Positions 17,387 to 25,107 of a stretch of 64,000 nt of DNA are shown one piece after another. Under the pieces are notes generated by a model, which saw only the letters and a list, made by a program, of their open reading frames with translations, was not told the origin of the DNA and did not search any database. The position numbers and the translations under genes were made by a program. Position 1 is the first letter of the stretch. The number at the start of each line of letters is the position of its first letter. The stretch spans positions 1,463,001 through 1,527,000 of the forward strand of contig NZ_CP102951.1 in assembly GCF_024741815.1 (NCBI RefSeq). Direction: 5' to 3'. The stretch is from Pseudomonas sp. LS1212. GTDB taxonomy: Bacteria > Pseudomonadota > Gammaproteobacteria > Pseudomonadales > Pseudomonadaceae.

Positions 17387-18190
17387 TCAATGATCCTTGG
17401 TGGAGGTTGGAACTGCTGCCAGAAACTGCAGCAGGGTCTGGTTGAAGGTTTGCGGTTGGTCCAGTGGGGTAGCGTGCCGCGAATCGGCGATCACCGCCAG
17501 TCGCGCGTTCGGGATCAGGGCCGTGTACTGTTCTTTCAGGGCGACCGGGGTGTAGTCGCGGTCGGCACTGATGATCAGGGTAGGACAGGTAATGCGCGAC
17601 AGCCGTTCCCGCACGCCCCAGCCGACGATGGCGTCGAAACTGGCGGCGTAGGCGCGCTTGTCGTTCCTGGCCCAGCGCTCGGCCATTTTTTGACGCAGCT
17701 CGGTTTGCCCGGGCTTGGGAAAGAGTTTTGCGCCCAGCGCCTTGCCGACGGTGGCCGGGCTCAGCAGTCGGGCCAGGCCCCAGCGCTTGGCCCATTGCAG
17801 GTAGTCATCGGGGCTGCGCAACTTGACTTCGGGCGCGCTGTTGACGATGCACAGGCTGCGCAGCAGGGCGGGGTGATCCACGGCGGTCTGAAAACCGATC
17901 ATGCCGCCCATGGACAGCCCGACCAGATGCACCGGCCCCAGGTTCAGGTGTTCGAACAACGCGATCAGATCCGCGCTGAAGCCGGCGATGCTATAACGCT
18001 CGCGGGGTTTGTCGGAGCGGCCGTGGCCGCGCACATCCACGAGGATGACCCGGTAATGCTCGGCCAGGGCCGGGACCTGGTATTCCCAGTCCTGGCAACT
18101 TGAACCCAGCCCGTGAACCAGCACCAGTGGGTCACCCTGGCCGTATTCCTCATAATGCAGCGAGCATCCATCGTGTTCGAAGTAGGCCAT
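17387..18190 (-). CDS. Alpha/beta hydrolase
   Basis: A 267-residue soluble alpha/beta hydrolase. It has the oxyanion-hole HG motif (VHGLGSS, residues 26-31), the strand VDVRGHGRSDKP, the nucleophile elbow GLSMGG with Ser93, an acid in ISADRDYT and the catalytic His in ADSRHATPLDQP. It resembles 3-oxoadipate enol-lactonase/BphD-like carboxyl ester hydrolases, but the substrate cannot be deduced. It lies 14 bases after the LysR gene and four before ppiA on the minus strand. Confidence 0.88.
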   Translation of the reverse strand: MAYFEHDGCSLHYEEYGQGDPLVLVHGLGSSCQDWEYQVPALAEHYRVILVDVRGHGRSDKPRERYSIAGFSADLIALFEHLNLGPVHLVGLSMGGMIGFQTAVDHPALLRSLCIVNSAPEVKLRSPDDYLQWAKRWGLARLLSPATVGKALGAKLFPKPGQTELRQKMAERWARNDKRAYAASFDAIVGWGVRERLSRITCPTLIISADRDYTPVALKEQYTALIPNARLAVIADSRHATPLDQPQTFNQTLLQFLAAVPTSTKDH

Positions 18191-18204
18191 CGGTGACGTA
18201 CCTG

Positions 18205-19131
18205 TCAGGCTTGTTGAGGGGCCGCGAAGGGAACATCCAGCGGCGCGGTATCGAAGGTGCGCAGCAACTCGATCAGAATCTGAGTGGCCGGCCCCAACGG
18301 TTTGTCCTTGTTCGAGTACAGATAGAACAGCGGGTGACGGCTGCCACCCTGATCCAAAGGTAGCACCTTGAGCACGCCCTCCCTGAGTTCACGTTCGATC
18401 AGGTGGCGCGGCAACCAGGCAAAGCCCAGGCCGCTACTGACGAAGGACGCGGCGGTGGCCAGGCTGCCCACCGTCCAGCGTTGCTCGGCACCCAGCCAGC
18501 CGACGTCGCGCGGCTGCTGGCGACCGGAGTCGCGGATCACCACTTGCAGCTGGCTTTCCAGGTCCTGGAAGTTCAGCTCTCGCTGCAGGCGGTGCAGGGC
18601 GTGTTCGGGGTGCGCCACGGCAACGAACTCGACGGCACTCATCTCGGTGCCCAGGTAGCCGGGAATATTGAACCCGCTGATGGCCAGGTCCGCGACGCCT
18701 TCGAGCAATACTTCCTCGACGCCCGACAGCACCTCCTCGCGCAGGCGCACCCGGCAGCCGCGGCTCTGCGGCATGAATGCGGACAAGGCTCGCACCAGAC
18801 GGGCATTGGGGTAAGCGGCGTCGACCACCAGCCGGACCTCGGCCTCCCAGCCTTGCTCCATGTGATGGGCCAGGTCTTCCAGCTGGCTGGCCTGCTTGAC
18901 CAGTTGCCGCGAACGGCGCAACAGCACGCCACCGGCTTCGGTCAGGACCGCCTTGCGGCCATCGATACGCAGCAGGGGCACACCCAGTTGGTCCTGCATG
19001 CGCGCCACGGTGTAGCTCACCGAGGATTGGGAGCGGTGCAGCGCTTCAGCGGCCTGGGCGAAGCCGCCGTGATCGACGACCGCCTGCAATGTTCGCCATT
19101 GTTCCAGGGTAACGCGTGGCGCTTTCATCAT
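18205..19131 (-). CDS. LysR-family transcriptional regulator
   Basis: A 308-residue LysR-type regulator. The N-terminal winged helix-turn-helix reads FAQAAEALHRSQSSVSYTVARM, followed by the linker helix and an effector-binding domain with two alpha/beta lobes (from residue ~90; VADLAISGF, GLGFAWLPRHL). A strong AGAGGAGG stands before the tandem ATG-ATG start. It opens the LysR-hydrolase-ppiA-ABC string and faces the small secreted protein gene at 19178 across 46 bases, a likely shared control region. The effector is unknown. Confidence 0.92.
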   Translation of the reverse strand: MMKAPRVTLEQWRTLQAVVDHGGFAQAAEALHRSQSSVSYTVARMQDQLGVPLLRIDGRKAVLTEAGGVLLRRSRQLVKQASQLEDLAHHMEQGWEAEVRLVVDAAYPNARLVRALSAFMPQSRGCRVRLREEVLSGVEEVLLEGVADLAISGFNIPGYLGTEMSAVEFVAVAHPEHALHRLQRELNFQDLESQLQVVIRDSGRQQPRDVGWLGAEQRWTVGSLATAASFVSSGLGFAWLPRHLIERELREGVLKVLPLDQGGSRHPLFYLYSNKDKPLGPATQILIELLRTFDTAPLDVPFAAPQQA

Positions 19132-19177
19132 CGCCTCCTCTTGTCCTAAGCTGGCGGTCCTTCATGGAGTCTGCCGT

Positions 19178-19492
19178 ATGAAAAAGTGTTGTGTTGCATT
19201 GCTGGCGCTGTTGCCGATGACGGTTCTGGCCTATCCCATCGATGTAGAGAAGAAGCTGGACGGCGTGAAAATCGATTACACCGCCTACGATACTGACTAC
19301 GACATCGGCTCCATCACCCTGAACAACTATGGTGACGTGGCCGCCCAGTGCAAGGTCGTCTTCACCAATGGACCGGAAACGCCGCGCACGCGCCGAGTAC
19401 AGATTCCGGCGAAGCAGAGCAAGGATGTCACCGCCAAATTCAACCGCAGCATTATCAAGCTGCGCATCAAGCTGGACTGCAAACCCGTCTGA
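19178..19492 (+). CDS. Small exported protein of unknown function
   Basis: A 104-residue protein with a typical signal peptide (MKKCCVALLALLPMTVLA, cut near residue 18). The mature part is beta-rich with two cysteines (AAQCKVVF and KLDCKPV), consistent with one periplasmic disulfide. Its reading resembles an immunoglobulin-like or pilus-chaperone-like beta sandwich (GSITLNNYGD... VQIPAKQSKDV), but I cannot name a family. It corresponds in position to P. aeruginosa PA3224 and is divergent from the LysR gene, which may control it. Confidence 0.75.
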   Translation: MKKCCVALLALLPMTVLAYPIDVEKKLDGVKIDYTAYDTDYDIGSITLNNYGDVAAQCKVVFTNGPETPRTRRVQIPAKQSKDVTAKFNRSIIKLRIKLDCKPV

Positions 19493-19548
19493 CTCGGACA
19501 CCTGGCAGGCCCGACTGTCAGGTTAGAGCATCGCCTCGATAAAACAAC

Positions 19549-19599
19549 TTATTTGATATGTTTAACCTGTTTTTTGCGCTTTTTAATCGATTTGGCCAT
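19549..19599 (-). CDS. Candidate 16-residue highly basic micro-protein
   Basis: The minus-strand frame runs from ATG 19599 to TAA 19549-19551 and encodes MAKSIKKRKKQVKHIK, with nine basic residues of 16. A good ribosome-binding region (GGAGTGAAGG) lies 7-16 bases before the start. Its leader runs through the complement of the azoR start hairpin. It may be a genuine micro-protein, or simply AT-rich sequence read as lysine codons. I do not recognise it. Confidence 0.3.
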   Translation of the reverse strand: MAKSIKKRKKQVKHIK

Positions 19600-19610
19600 G
19601 AGTAACCTTC

Positions 19611-19640
19611 ACTCCATCGACTTACCCCACCCGATGGAGT
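19611..19640 (+). promoter_or_regulatory. Inverted repeat covering the azoR ribosome-binding site
   Basis: ACTCCATCG (19611-19619) and CGATGGAGT (19632-19640) form a perfect 9-base stem with a 12-base loop, ending seven bases before the azoR start. The GGAG that should serve as the Shine-Dalgarno lies inside the right arm. It could be an RNA hairpin that hides the ribosome-binding site or a DNA operator. Confidence 0.55.
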
Positions 19641-19647
19641 TAACCCA

Positions 19648-20247
19648 ATGTCCCGTGTCCTGATCATCGAAAGCAGTGCCCGTCAGCAAGACTCGATCTC
19701 GCGTCAGTTGACCCAGCAATTTATCAGCCAATGGCAAGCCGCCCATCCGGCCGATCAGATCACTGTTCGTGATCTGGCCGTCAATCCGGTGCCGCACCTG
19801 GACGCCAACCTGCTCGGTGGCTGGATGAAGCCGCAGGACCAGCGCACGGCCCCTGAACTCGAGGCGCTGCAACGCTCCAACGAACTGACCGACGAAGTCC
19901 TGGCTGCGGACGTGCTGGTCCTGGCTGCACCGATGTACAACTTCGCCATCCCCAGCACCCTGAAGGCCTGGTTGGACCATGTACTGCGCGCCGGCGTGAC
20001 CTTCAAGTACACCGACACCGGCCCCCAGGGCCTGCTGACCGGCAAGCGTGCCTACGTGCTGACCGCCCGCGGCGGGATCTATGCCGGCAGCGCCAGCGAC
20101 CACCAGGAACCCTACCTGCGTCAGGTGATGGGCTTCATCGGCATCCATGACGTCAGCTTCATCCATGCCGAAGGTTTGAACATGGGGGGGGACTTCCACG
20201 ATAAGGGCTTGAACCAGGCCAAGGCGATGCTGGCCGAGGTGGCCTGA
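19648..20247 (+). CDS. azoR: FMN-dependent NADH-azoreductase
   Basis: A 199-residue flavodoxin-fold quinone/azo reductase. The FMN-binding opening SSARQQDSISRQLT, the APMYNFAIPSTLKAWLDH loop and the TARGGIYAG segment are characteristic of AzoR. The enzyme reduces quinones and azo compounds with NAD(P)H by two-electron transfer, protecting against electrophiles. It corresponds in place and type to P. aeruginosa azoR3 (PA3223). Translation may be gated by the hairpin immediately upstream. Confidence 0.94.
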   Translation: MSRVLIIESSARQQDSISRQLTQQFISQWQAAHPADQITVRDLAVNPVPHLDANLLGGWMKPQDQRTAPELEALQRSNELTDEVLAADVLVLAAPMYNFAIPSTLKAWLDHVLRAGVTFKYTDTGPQGLLTGKRAYVLTARGGIYAGSASDHQEPYLRQVMGFIGIHDVSFIHAEGLNMGGDFHDKGLNQAKAMLAEVA

Positions 20248-20301
20248 ACCTGACGCGACACAGACTTTCCCCCTGACACCTGTTGCTCCTTGGGTGTGTC
20301 T

Positions 20302-20335
20302 GCCCGGTCGACCTCTGCATTGATCGGGCTTTTTT
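20302..20335 (+). terminator. Terminator after azoR
   Basis: GCCCGGTC (20302-20309) pairs with GATCGGGC (20322-20329), with one G-U pair, and six T follow. Confidence 0.8.
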
Positions 20336-20358
20336 GCGCCCACTGCGGGGGCGTTCCG

Positions 20359-20524
20359 CTTGCCCGCGATAAGCTTCACCTACACCGCCGGCCAGGTGCT
20401 GTTCTGGAATCAGCACGAACCGCTGGGCCGGTTGTTCATCGGCGCCTTGGTGATCCTGGCCTCCCTATGGATCAGCCGGCTCGGTAGCCGGCGCCCGGCT
20501 TTGCTCGACCATGGGCGCGCGTAG
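20359..20524 (+). pseudogene. Relic of a membrane protein C-terminus, cut by a half-REP
   Basis: The frame through 20369-20524 has no good start but reads as the end of a membrane protein: FTYTAGQVLFWNQHEPLGR followed by LFIGALVILASLWISR, then a basic tail and TAG. The amphipathic turn plus a last helix resembles the final segment of an EamA/DMT transporter. Its 5' side is the half-REP sequence CTTGCCCGCGAT (20359-20370), which suggests deletion at a REP. The end overlaps the convergent channel gene. A short intact gene starting at TTG 20360 is the alternative. Confidence 0.4.
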
Positions 20525-21766
20525 CAGGCCCGCGCGCAGGTCGGTACCGCTGGGTTGCTGGTAGAGGTTCAGGCCGAACTCCGGCAACACGGCCAGCAAA
20601 TAGTCGAAGATATCGCCCTGGATCCGTTCGTAATCGGCCCACACCGTGGTGCGGGTAAAGCAGTAGATCTCCAGCGGCACACCCTGGGCGGTGGTCTGCA
20701 TCTGGCGGACCATGCAGGTCATGTTCGGCTGGATCTCGGGGTGGCTCTTGAGGTACGCCAGCGCATAGGCACGGAAGGTGCCGATATTGGTCATGCGTCG
20801 GCGGTTGGCCGAGAGGCTGGCGACATTGCCCTGAGCCTCGTTCCAGCTGCGCAGTTCGGCCGTCTTGCGGGCCATGTAGTCGGTCAGCAGGCGGACCTGG
20901 GACAGGCGCTGTTCTTCGGCGTCGGAAATGAAGCGCACGCTGCTGGCGTCGATGAACAGGCTGCGCTTGATCCGGCGTCCGCCGGACTGCTGCATGCCGC
21001 GCCAGTTCTTGAATGACTCGGACATCAAGCGCCAGGTCGGAATCGAAACGATTGTCTTGTCGAAGTTCTGCACCTTGACCGTATGCAGGGTGATGTCCAC
21101 TACGTCGCCATCGGCCCCGACCTGGGGCATTTCGATCCAGTCGCCAACGCGCAGCATGTCGTTGCTGGTCAACTGCACGCTGGCGACGAAGGACAGCAGG
21201 GTGTCCTTGTAGACCAGCAGTATCACCGCCGACATGGCACCCAGGCCTGAAAGCAGCAACAGCGGCGAGCGGTCGATCAGGGTCGCGACGATGATGATGG
21301 CGCCGAAGATGTAAATCACCATCTTCGCCAGTTGCACATAGCCCTTGATCGAGCGCGTGCGGGCATGACGGGTGCGGGCGTAGATATCCAGCAGGGCGTT
21401 GAGCAGGGCGCTCAGGGCCAGGAGCAGGAACAGGATGGTGAAGGCCAGGGCCAGGTTGCCGAGAAAGTGGCTGGCCTTGGCACTTAGCTCCGGTACCAGG
21501 TTGAGGCCGAACTGCACCACCAGCGACGGCGTGATTTGCGCCAGGCGATGGAATACTTTGTTCTGCAGCAGGTCCTGGCACCAATGCAGGGCCGGCTGCC
21601 GGGACAACAGCTTCACACCATGGATGATCAGGTAGCGCGAGGCGCGACCCAACAGCAGGGCGATGACCAGCAGCAGGCAAAGGCCCAGGCCCGCATGCAG
21701 GATGGGGTGTTTGTCGAGGGCGCCGAAGAGGTCCTGGGCGCCGAGCCATAACTGTTGAATATCCAT
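20465..21766 (-). CDS. MscS-family mechanosensitive ion channel (YbdG-like)
   Basis: A 433-residue inner-membrane channel. It has several N-terminal helices, then the pore-lining MscS helix region (LLLLSGLGAMSAVILLVYKD) and the beta domain with LRVGDWIEMPQVGADGDVVD and VSIPTWRLMSESFKNW. The insertion and length match the YbdG subgroup, which answers mild osmotic downshift. I chose ATG 21766 (MDIQQLWLGAQDLFGAL); the frame is open further to 21925, but that part shows no protein-like character. It is convergent with azoR and divergent from the helicase gene. Confidence 0.9.
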   Translation of the reverse strand: MDIQQLWLGAQDLFGALDKHPILHAGLGLCLLLVIALLLGRASRYLIIHGVKLLSRQPALHWCQDLLQNKVFHRLAQITPSLVVQFGLNLVPELSAKASHFLGNLALAFTILFLLLALSALLNALLDIYARTRHARTRSIKGYVQLAKMVIYIFGAIIIVATLIDRSPLLLLSGLGAMSAVILLVYKDTLLSFVASVQLTSNDMLRVGDWIEMPQVGADGDVVDITLHTVKVQNFDKTIVSIPTWRLMSESFKNWRGMQQSGGRRIKRSLFIDASSVRFISDAEEQRLSQVRLLTDYMARKTAELRSWNEAQGNVASLSANRRRMTNIGTFRAYALAYLKSHPEIQPNMTCMVRQMQTTAQGVPLEIYCFTRTTVWADYERIQGDIFDYLLAVLPEFGLNLYQQPSGTDLRAGLLRAPMVEQSRAPATEPADP

Positions 21767-21974
21767 GCGTCGAGGCCGGTTTCCTGAAGTTGGATGAAAA
21801 AAAGCGATTAGAGCCCATTGGTCGGTCAAAAAGCCAACCGGCTGAGCCCCTGGCGACTTTTTACCGCAGTATTTCAGACCGAGATGACAATAAAGGCGTA
21901 AAGATATTCGGCTATTGCGTCGCAAACCGTTACGCTATGCAGTTGAATTTATGTACTTCGCCGAGGTAACACCC

Positions 21975-23318
21975 GTGTTTTCCCAATTCGCCCTGCACGA
22001 ACGCCTGCTCAAAGCCGTGGCCGAGCTTAAATTTGTCGAGCCAACGCCTGTGCAGGTAGCGGCACTTCCGCTGGCGCTGCAGGGACGTGACCTGCGGGTG
22101 ACGGCGCAGACCGGCAGCGGCAAGACCGCCGCTTTTGTCTTGCCGATCCTCAACCGCCTGATCGGCCCGGCCAAGGTCCGCGTGACCATTCGTGCGCTGA
22201 TCCTGCTGCCGACTCGTGAGCTGGCCCAGCAAACCCTCAAGGAAGTCGAGCGGTTTTCCCAGTTCACCTTCATCAAGTCCGGCCTGATCACCGGCGGCGA
22301 AGACTTCAAGGTGCAGGCCGCCATGCTGCGCAAGGTGCCGGATATCCTCATCGGTACGCCCGGTCGTCTGCTCGAGCACCTCAATGCCGGCACCCTGGAT
22401 TTGAACGAAGTCGAAGTGCTGGTGCTCGATGAAGCCGACCGCATGCTCGACATGGGCTTTGCCGAAGACGTCCAGCGCCTGTGCGACGAGAGCAAGCACC
22501 GTCAGCAGACCCTGTTGTTCTCCGCGACCACCGGCGGCGCCGGCTTGCGCGAGATGATCGGCAAGGTGCTGAACAATCCGGAGCACCTGCTGATCAACAG
22601 CGTCAGCCAGCTCAACGAAGGCACCCGCCAGCAGATCATCACCGCGGACCACAACGTTCACAAGGAGCAGATCCTCAACTGGCTGCTGGCCAACGAGACC
22701 TACCAGAAGGCCATCGTCTTCACCAACACCCGGGCCATGGCCGACCGCCTGTACGGGCGCCTGGTGGCGCAGGAATACAAGGCGTTTGTCCTGCACGGTG
22801 ACAAGGACCAGAAGGACCGCAAACTGGCCATCGACCGCCTCAAGCAAGGCGGGGTGAAGATCCTGGTGGCAACCGATGTCGCGGCGCGCGGGCTGGACGT
22901 GGATGGCCTGGACCTGGTCATCAACTTCGAAATGCCACGCAGCGGCGATGAGTACGTGCACCGTATCGGTCGTACCGGCCGGGCCGGCAACGAAGGCCTG
23001 GCCATCTCGCTGATCACTCACGGCGACTGGAACCTGATGTCGAGCATCGAGCGCTACCTCAAGCAGCGTTTCGAGCGTCGGGTCATCAAGGAAGTCAAAG
23101 GCACCTACAGCGGGCCGAAGAAGGTCAAGGCGTCGGGCAAGGCAGTCGGTGTGAAGAAGAAAAAGACCGACAAGAAGACCGACAAGAAAGCCGCCGCCAA
23201 GACCCCGACCAAGCGCAAGAGCGCCAACCGTCCGAAGTCGGACGCCCCGGCCCTGGTCAGCCAGGACGGCATGGCCCCGCTCAAGCGGCGCAAGCCGGCG
23301 GCGCCGGCTGCTGAATAA
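21975..23318 (+). CDS. DEAD-box ATP-dependent RNA helicase (RhlE/SrmB-like)
   Basis: A 447-residue DEAD-box helicase. The Q-motif region FVEPTPVQ, Walker A AQTGSGKT, PTRELAQQ, TPGRLLEH, DEAD (LVLDEADRMLDMGF), SAT, and the C-terminal ARGLDVDGLD and HRIGRTGRAG are all present. A lysine-rich tail (from about residue 385) likely binds RNA. I chose GTG 21975 because CGAGGTAAC precedes it at proper spacing and MFSQFALHERLL is the usual start of this Pseudomonas helicase (PA3950-like). Upstream ATGs at 21915 and 21951 are alternatives. It probably acts in ribosome assembly or RNA turnover. Confidence 0.93.
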   Translation: MFSQFALHERLLKAVAELKFVEPTPVQVAALPLALQGRDLRVTAQTGSGKTAAFVLPILNRLIGPAKVRVTIRALILLPTRELAQQTLKEVERFSQFTFIKSGLITGGEDFKVQAAMLRKVPDILIGTPGRLLEHLNAGTLDLNEVEVLVLDEADRMLDMGFAEDVQRLCDESKHRQQTLLFSATTGGAGLREMIGKVLNNPEHLLINSVSQLNEGTRQQIITADHNVHKEQILNWLLANETYQKAIVFTNTRAMADRLYGRLVAQEYKAFVLHGDKDQKDRKLAIDRLKQGGVKILVATDVAARGLDVDGLDLVINFEMPRSGDEYVHRIGRTGRAGNEGLAISLITHGDWNLMSSIERYLKQRFERRVIKEVKGTYSGPKKVKASGKAVGVKKKKTDKKTDKKAAAKTPTKRKSANRPKSDAPALVSQDGMAPLKRRKPAAPAAE

Positions 23319-23337
23319 GGTCTGATGGAGATATGAA

Positions 23338-23362
23338 AACCCGGACTTGTTCCGGGTTTTTT
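23338..23362 (+). terminator. Terminator after the DEAD-box helicase gene
   Basis: AACCCGGA / TCCGGGTT stem with a CTTGT loop and a T run, 20 bases after the stop codon. Confidence 0.9.
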
Positions 23363-23373
23363 GTTGTCTGGCT

Positions 23374-23439
23374 GGGCCTCATCGCTGGCAGGGCGAACAG
23401 CAAGGTTGCGGCGACGGTGACACTCAACAGCGTTTTCAT
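23374..23439 (-). pseudogene. Signal-peptide relic ending in a half-REP
   Basis: On the minus strand, ATG 23439 opens a textbook signal peptide (MKTLLSVTVAATLLFALPA). The frame then runs into GGCCTCATCGCTGGCA (plus strand 23375-23390), which is the outer half of the local REP, and on into the helicase terminator. No ribosome-binding site is obvious. It looks like the 5' stump of an exported-protein gene whose body was lost at a REP. Confidence 0.4.
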
Positions 23440-23551
23440 GGTCGGCGAAGGTAGTCGGTTGAGGGGCAAAGCCGCGCAAAAGTTCAGCGTTGAACGGCCG
23501 CCGCGCGATCCGGTCACAACCTATGTAGGCCACTTACAGAGGTTGACGCGG

Positions 23552-23944
23552 ATGACGACTTACAACTGGGATTTCATCGAACGCTTGCTTCACGAAGTGC
23601 AGAACGGCGCCGGCCATAGTTTTAAACCCCGAGCTTATGCCGAACAGCATGAGGCCGCGAAAGCGGCGATGGGCGAGGCGGTTGGCAATCTCGATCACTT
23701 GAAGACCATTGCTGGCGAGTATGAAAAGCTGCTGCTCCTGCGCGGTTATATCGAGCCGCGTCCGGAGGGAGAGGGCGGCAACGGCGAGAATTACATCCTG
23801 ACCCTGCGTGGGTCCAGCCTGCTCAGCCTGATCGACAGCAGTATTCCGGGCAATGACCACCCTCGTCAGCTGCTTGATGAGCAGGCCGACGCCCTGGACA
23901 CCGCGACTTTTGATGGACTGGCATCCAGGCCACAAATTGCCTGA
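23552..23944 (+). CDS. DUF2513-like protein of unknown function
   Basis: A 130-residue soluble protein. It starts TTYNWDFIERLLHEVQ, like the opening helix of DUF2513 proteins, and has a central region EYEKLLLLRGYIEPRP plus YILTLRGSSLLSLIDSS, which looks like the strand-turn-helix end of a winged-helix domain. A regulatory or DNA-binding role is possible but unproved. I chose ATG 23552, preceded by AGAGG; the frame is open to 23333, across the helicase terminator, so the upstream part is unlikely to be coding. Confidence 0.7.
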   Translation: MTTYNWDFIERLLHEVQNGAGHSFKPRAYAEQHEAAKAAMGEAVGNLDHLKTIAGEYEKLLLLRGYIEPRPEGEGGNGENYILTLRGSSLLSLIDSSIPGNDHPRQLLDEQADALDTATFDGLASRPQIA

Positions 23945-24080
23945 AGTCGCGGTGCAGGCAGCGACTGACGTTTTAAGTGCATGCTTTGCTGGCTGTTTGG
24001 TTGATAATCTTCGGCAGCTAGCTAACGAATTGCGAAGGAGATCGCTCCGACGCGTGTGAACTTGATGCCGGGAAGCTGCC

Positions 24081-24113
24081 ATGAACCTTTTGATGTGGGC
24101 AGGCGCGCGATGA
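24081..24113 (+). CDS. Possible 10-codon leader peptide overlapping the transporter start
   Basis: ATG 24081 to TGA 24111-24113 encodes MNLLMWAGAR. GGGAAG precedes it at good spacing, and its stop overlaps the transporter start in an ATGA arrangement. The transporter's own start has only a weak ribosome-binding site, so coupling through this leader would explain its expression. Confidence 0.35.
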   Translation: MNLLMWAGAR

Positions 24114-25039
24114 GTGCGCCACGCCAGAATACCGATGCGTTTGCCCTGCAGGTGATGCTGGGATTGTGCCTGATCTGGGGCCTGCAGCAAGTGATGATCA
24201 AGTGGGCGGCGCCGGATATCGCGCCGGTCATGCAGGCCATGGCGCGGTCGGGGATCGCGGCTTTGCTGGTTGGGCTATTGCTGTGTTGGCGCGGTGGCTG
24301 GGACCAGTTGGGCAGCACCTGGCGTGCCGGGTTGCTGGCCGGCGGCCTGTTTGCCCTGGAGTTCTTGCTGATTGCCGAAGGGCTGCAGCTCACTTCGGCT
24401 GCGCACATGTCGGTGTTTCTCTACACCGCACCAATGTTCACCGCCCTGGGCCTGCACTTCACGTTGCCGAGCGAGCGCCTGCGCACGCCGCAGTGGCTGG
24501 GCATCGCCCTGGCGTTCGCCGGTATCGTCATCGCCTTTGCGGGGGGTATGTCGCTGGACACCGTTGACGCGAAAATGCTCATGGGCGATGCCTTGGGCGT
24601 GATGGCTGGCATGGCTTGGGGGGCAACCACGGTGGTGGTGCGGGCCTCGCGCTTGTCCGACGCGCCGGCGACCCTGACCCTGTTCTACCAATTGCTGGTC
24701 GGTTTTGTCGGCCTGCTGTTGATCGCTGTCGCGACGGGGCAGGTCACCCACGTGACGCTGACCACCGTGGCCGTATCCAGCGTGCTGTTCCAGGGCCTGA
24801 TCGTCTCCTTCTTCAGTTACCTGACCTGGTTCTGGCTGATGCGCCGTTACCTGGCCTCGAACCTGGCGGTGTTCTCCTTCATTACGCCCTTGTTTGGCGT
24901 GACCTTCGGGGTTCTCCTGTTGGGTGAACCCCTGAGTGTGAACTTCGTGATTGGCGCGGTGCTGGTGTTGCTGGGCATCACCCTGGTCAGCGCAGAGCAA
25001 TGGTTGCGCCGTCGCTTGCGCTCGCTGCTGGGGCAGTGA
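24110..25039 (+). CDS. EamA/DMT-family transporter
   Basis: A 309-residue inner-membrane protein with ten predicted helices in two EamA repeats (GLCLIWGLQQVMIKWAAPDIAP in the first; GVMAGMAWGATTVVVRAS opening the second; PLFGVTFGVLLLGEPLSVNF near the end). It belongs to the drug/metabolite transporter superfamily, usually exporters of metabolites or amino acids; the substrate is unknown. ATG 24110 gives the expected N-terminus. The frame is open upstream to GTG 24056, but that segment is not hydrophobic. It is probably coupled to the tiny ORF at 24081. Confidence 0.88.
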   Translation: MSAPRQNTDAFALQVMLGLCLIWGLQQVMIKWAAPDIAPVMQAMARSGIAALLVGLLLCWRGGWDQLGSTWRAGLLAGGLFALEFLLIAEGLQLTSAAHMSVFLYTAPMFTALGLHFTLPSERLRTPQWLGIALAFAGIVIAFAGGMSLDTVDAKMLMGDALGVMAGMAWGATTVVVRASRLSDAPATLTLFYQLLVGFVGLLLIAVATGQVTHVTLTTVAVSSVLFQGLIVSFFSYLTWFWLMRRYLASNLAVFSFITPLFGVTFGVLLLGEPLSVNFVIGAVLVLLGITLVSAEQWLRRRLRSLLGQ

Positions 25040-25107
25040 GTGGTCGCGTCAGCAAGGTGCCGGCCACGACCAGCCCGCATCAGACAATAAAGCTGGCGAG
25101 AAGGCGC

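Noticed and set aside
20290..20487. 65-codon plus-strand ORF between azoR and the MscS gene
   Set aside because: Product is Arg/His-rich and crosses the azoR terminator; the neighbouring frame is the one with membrane-protein character.
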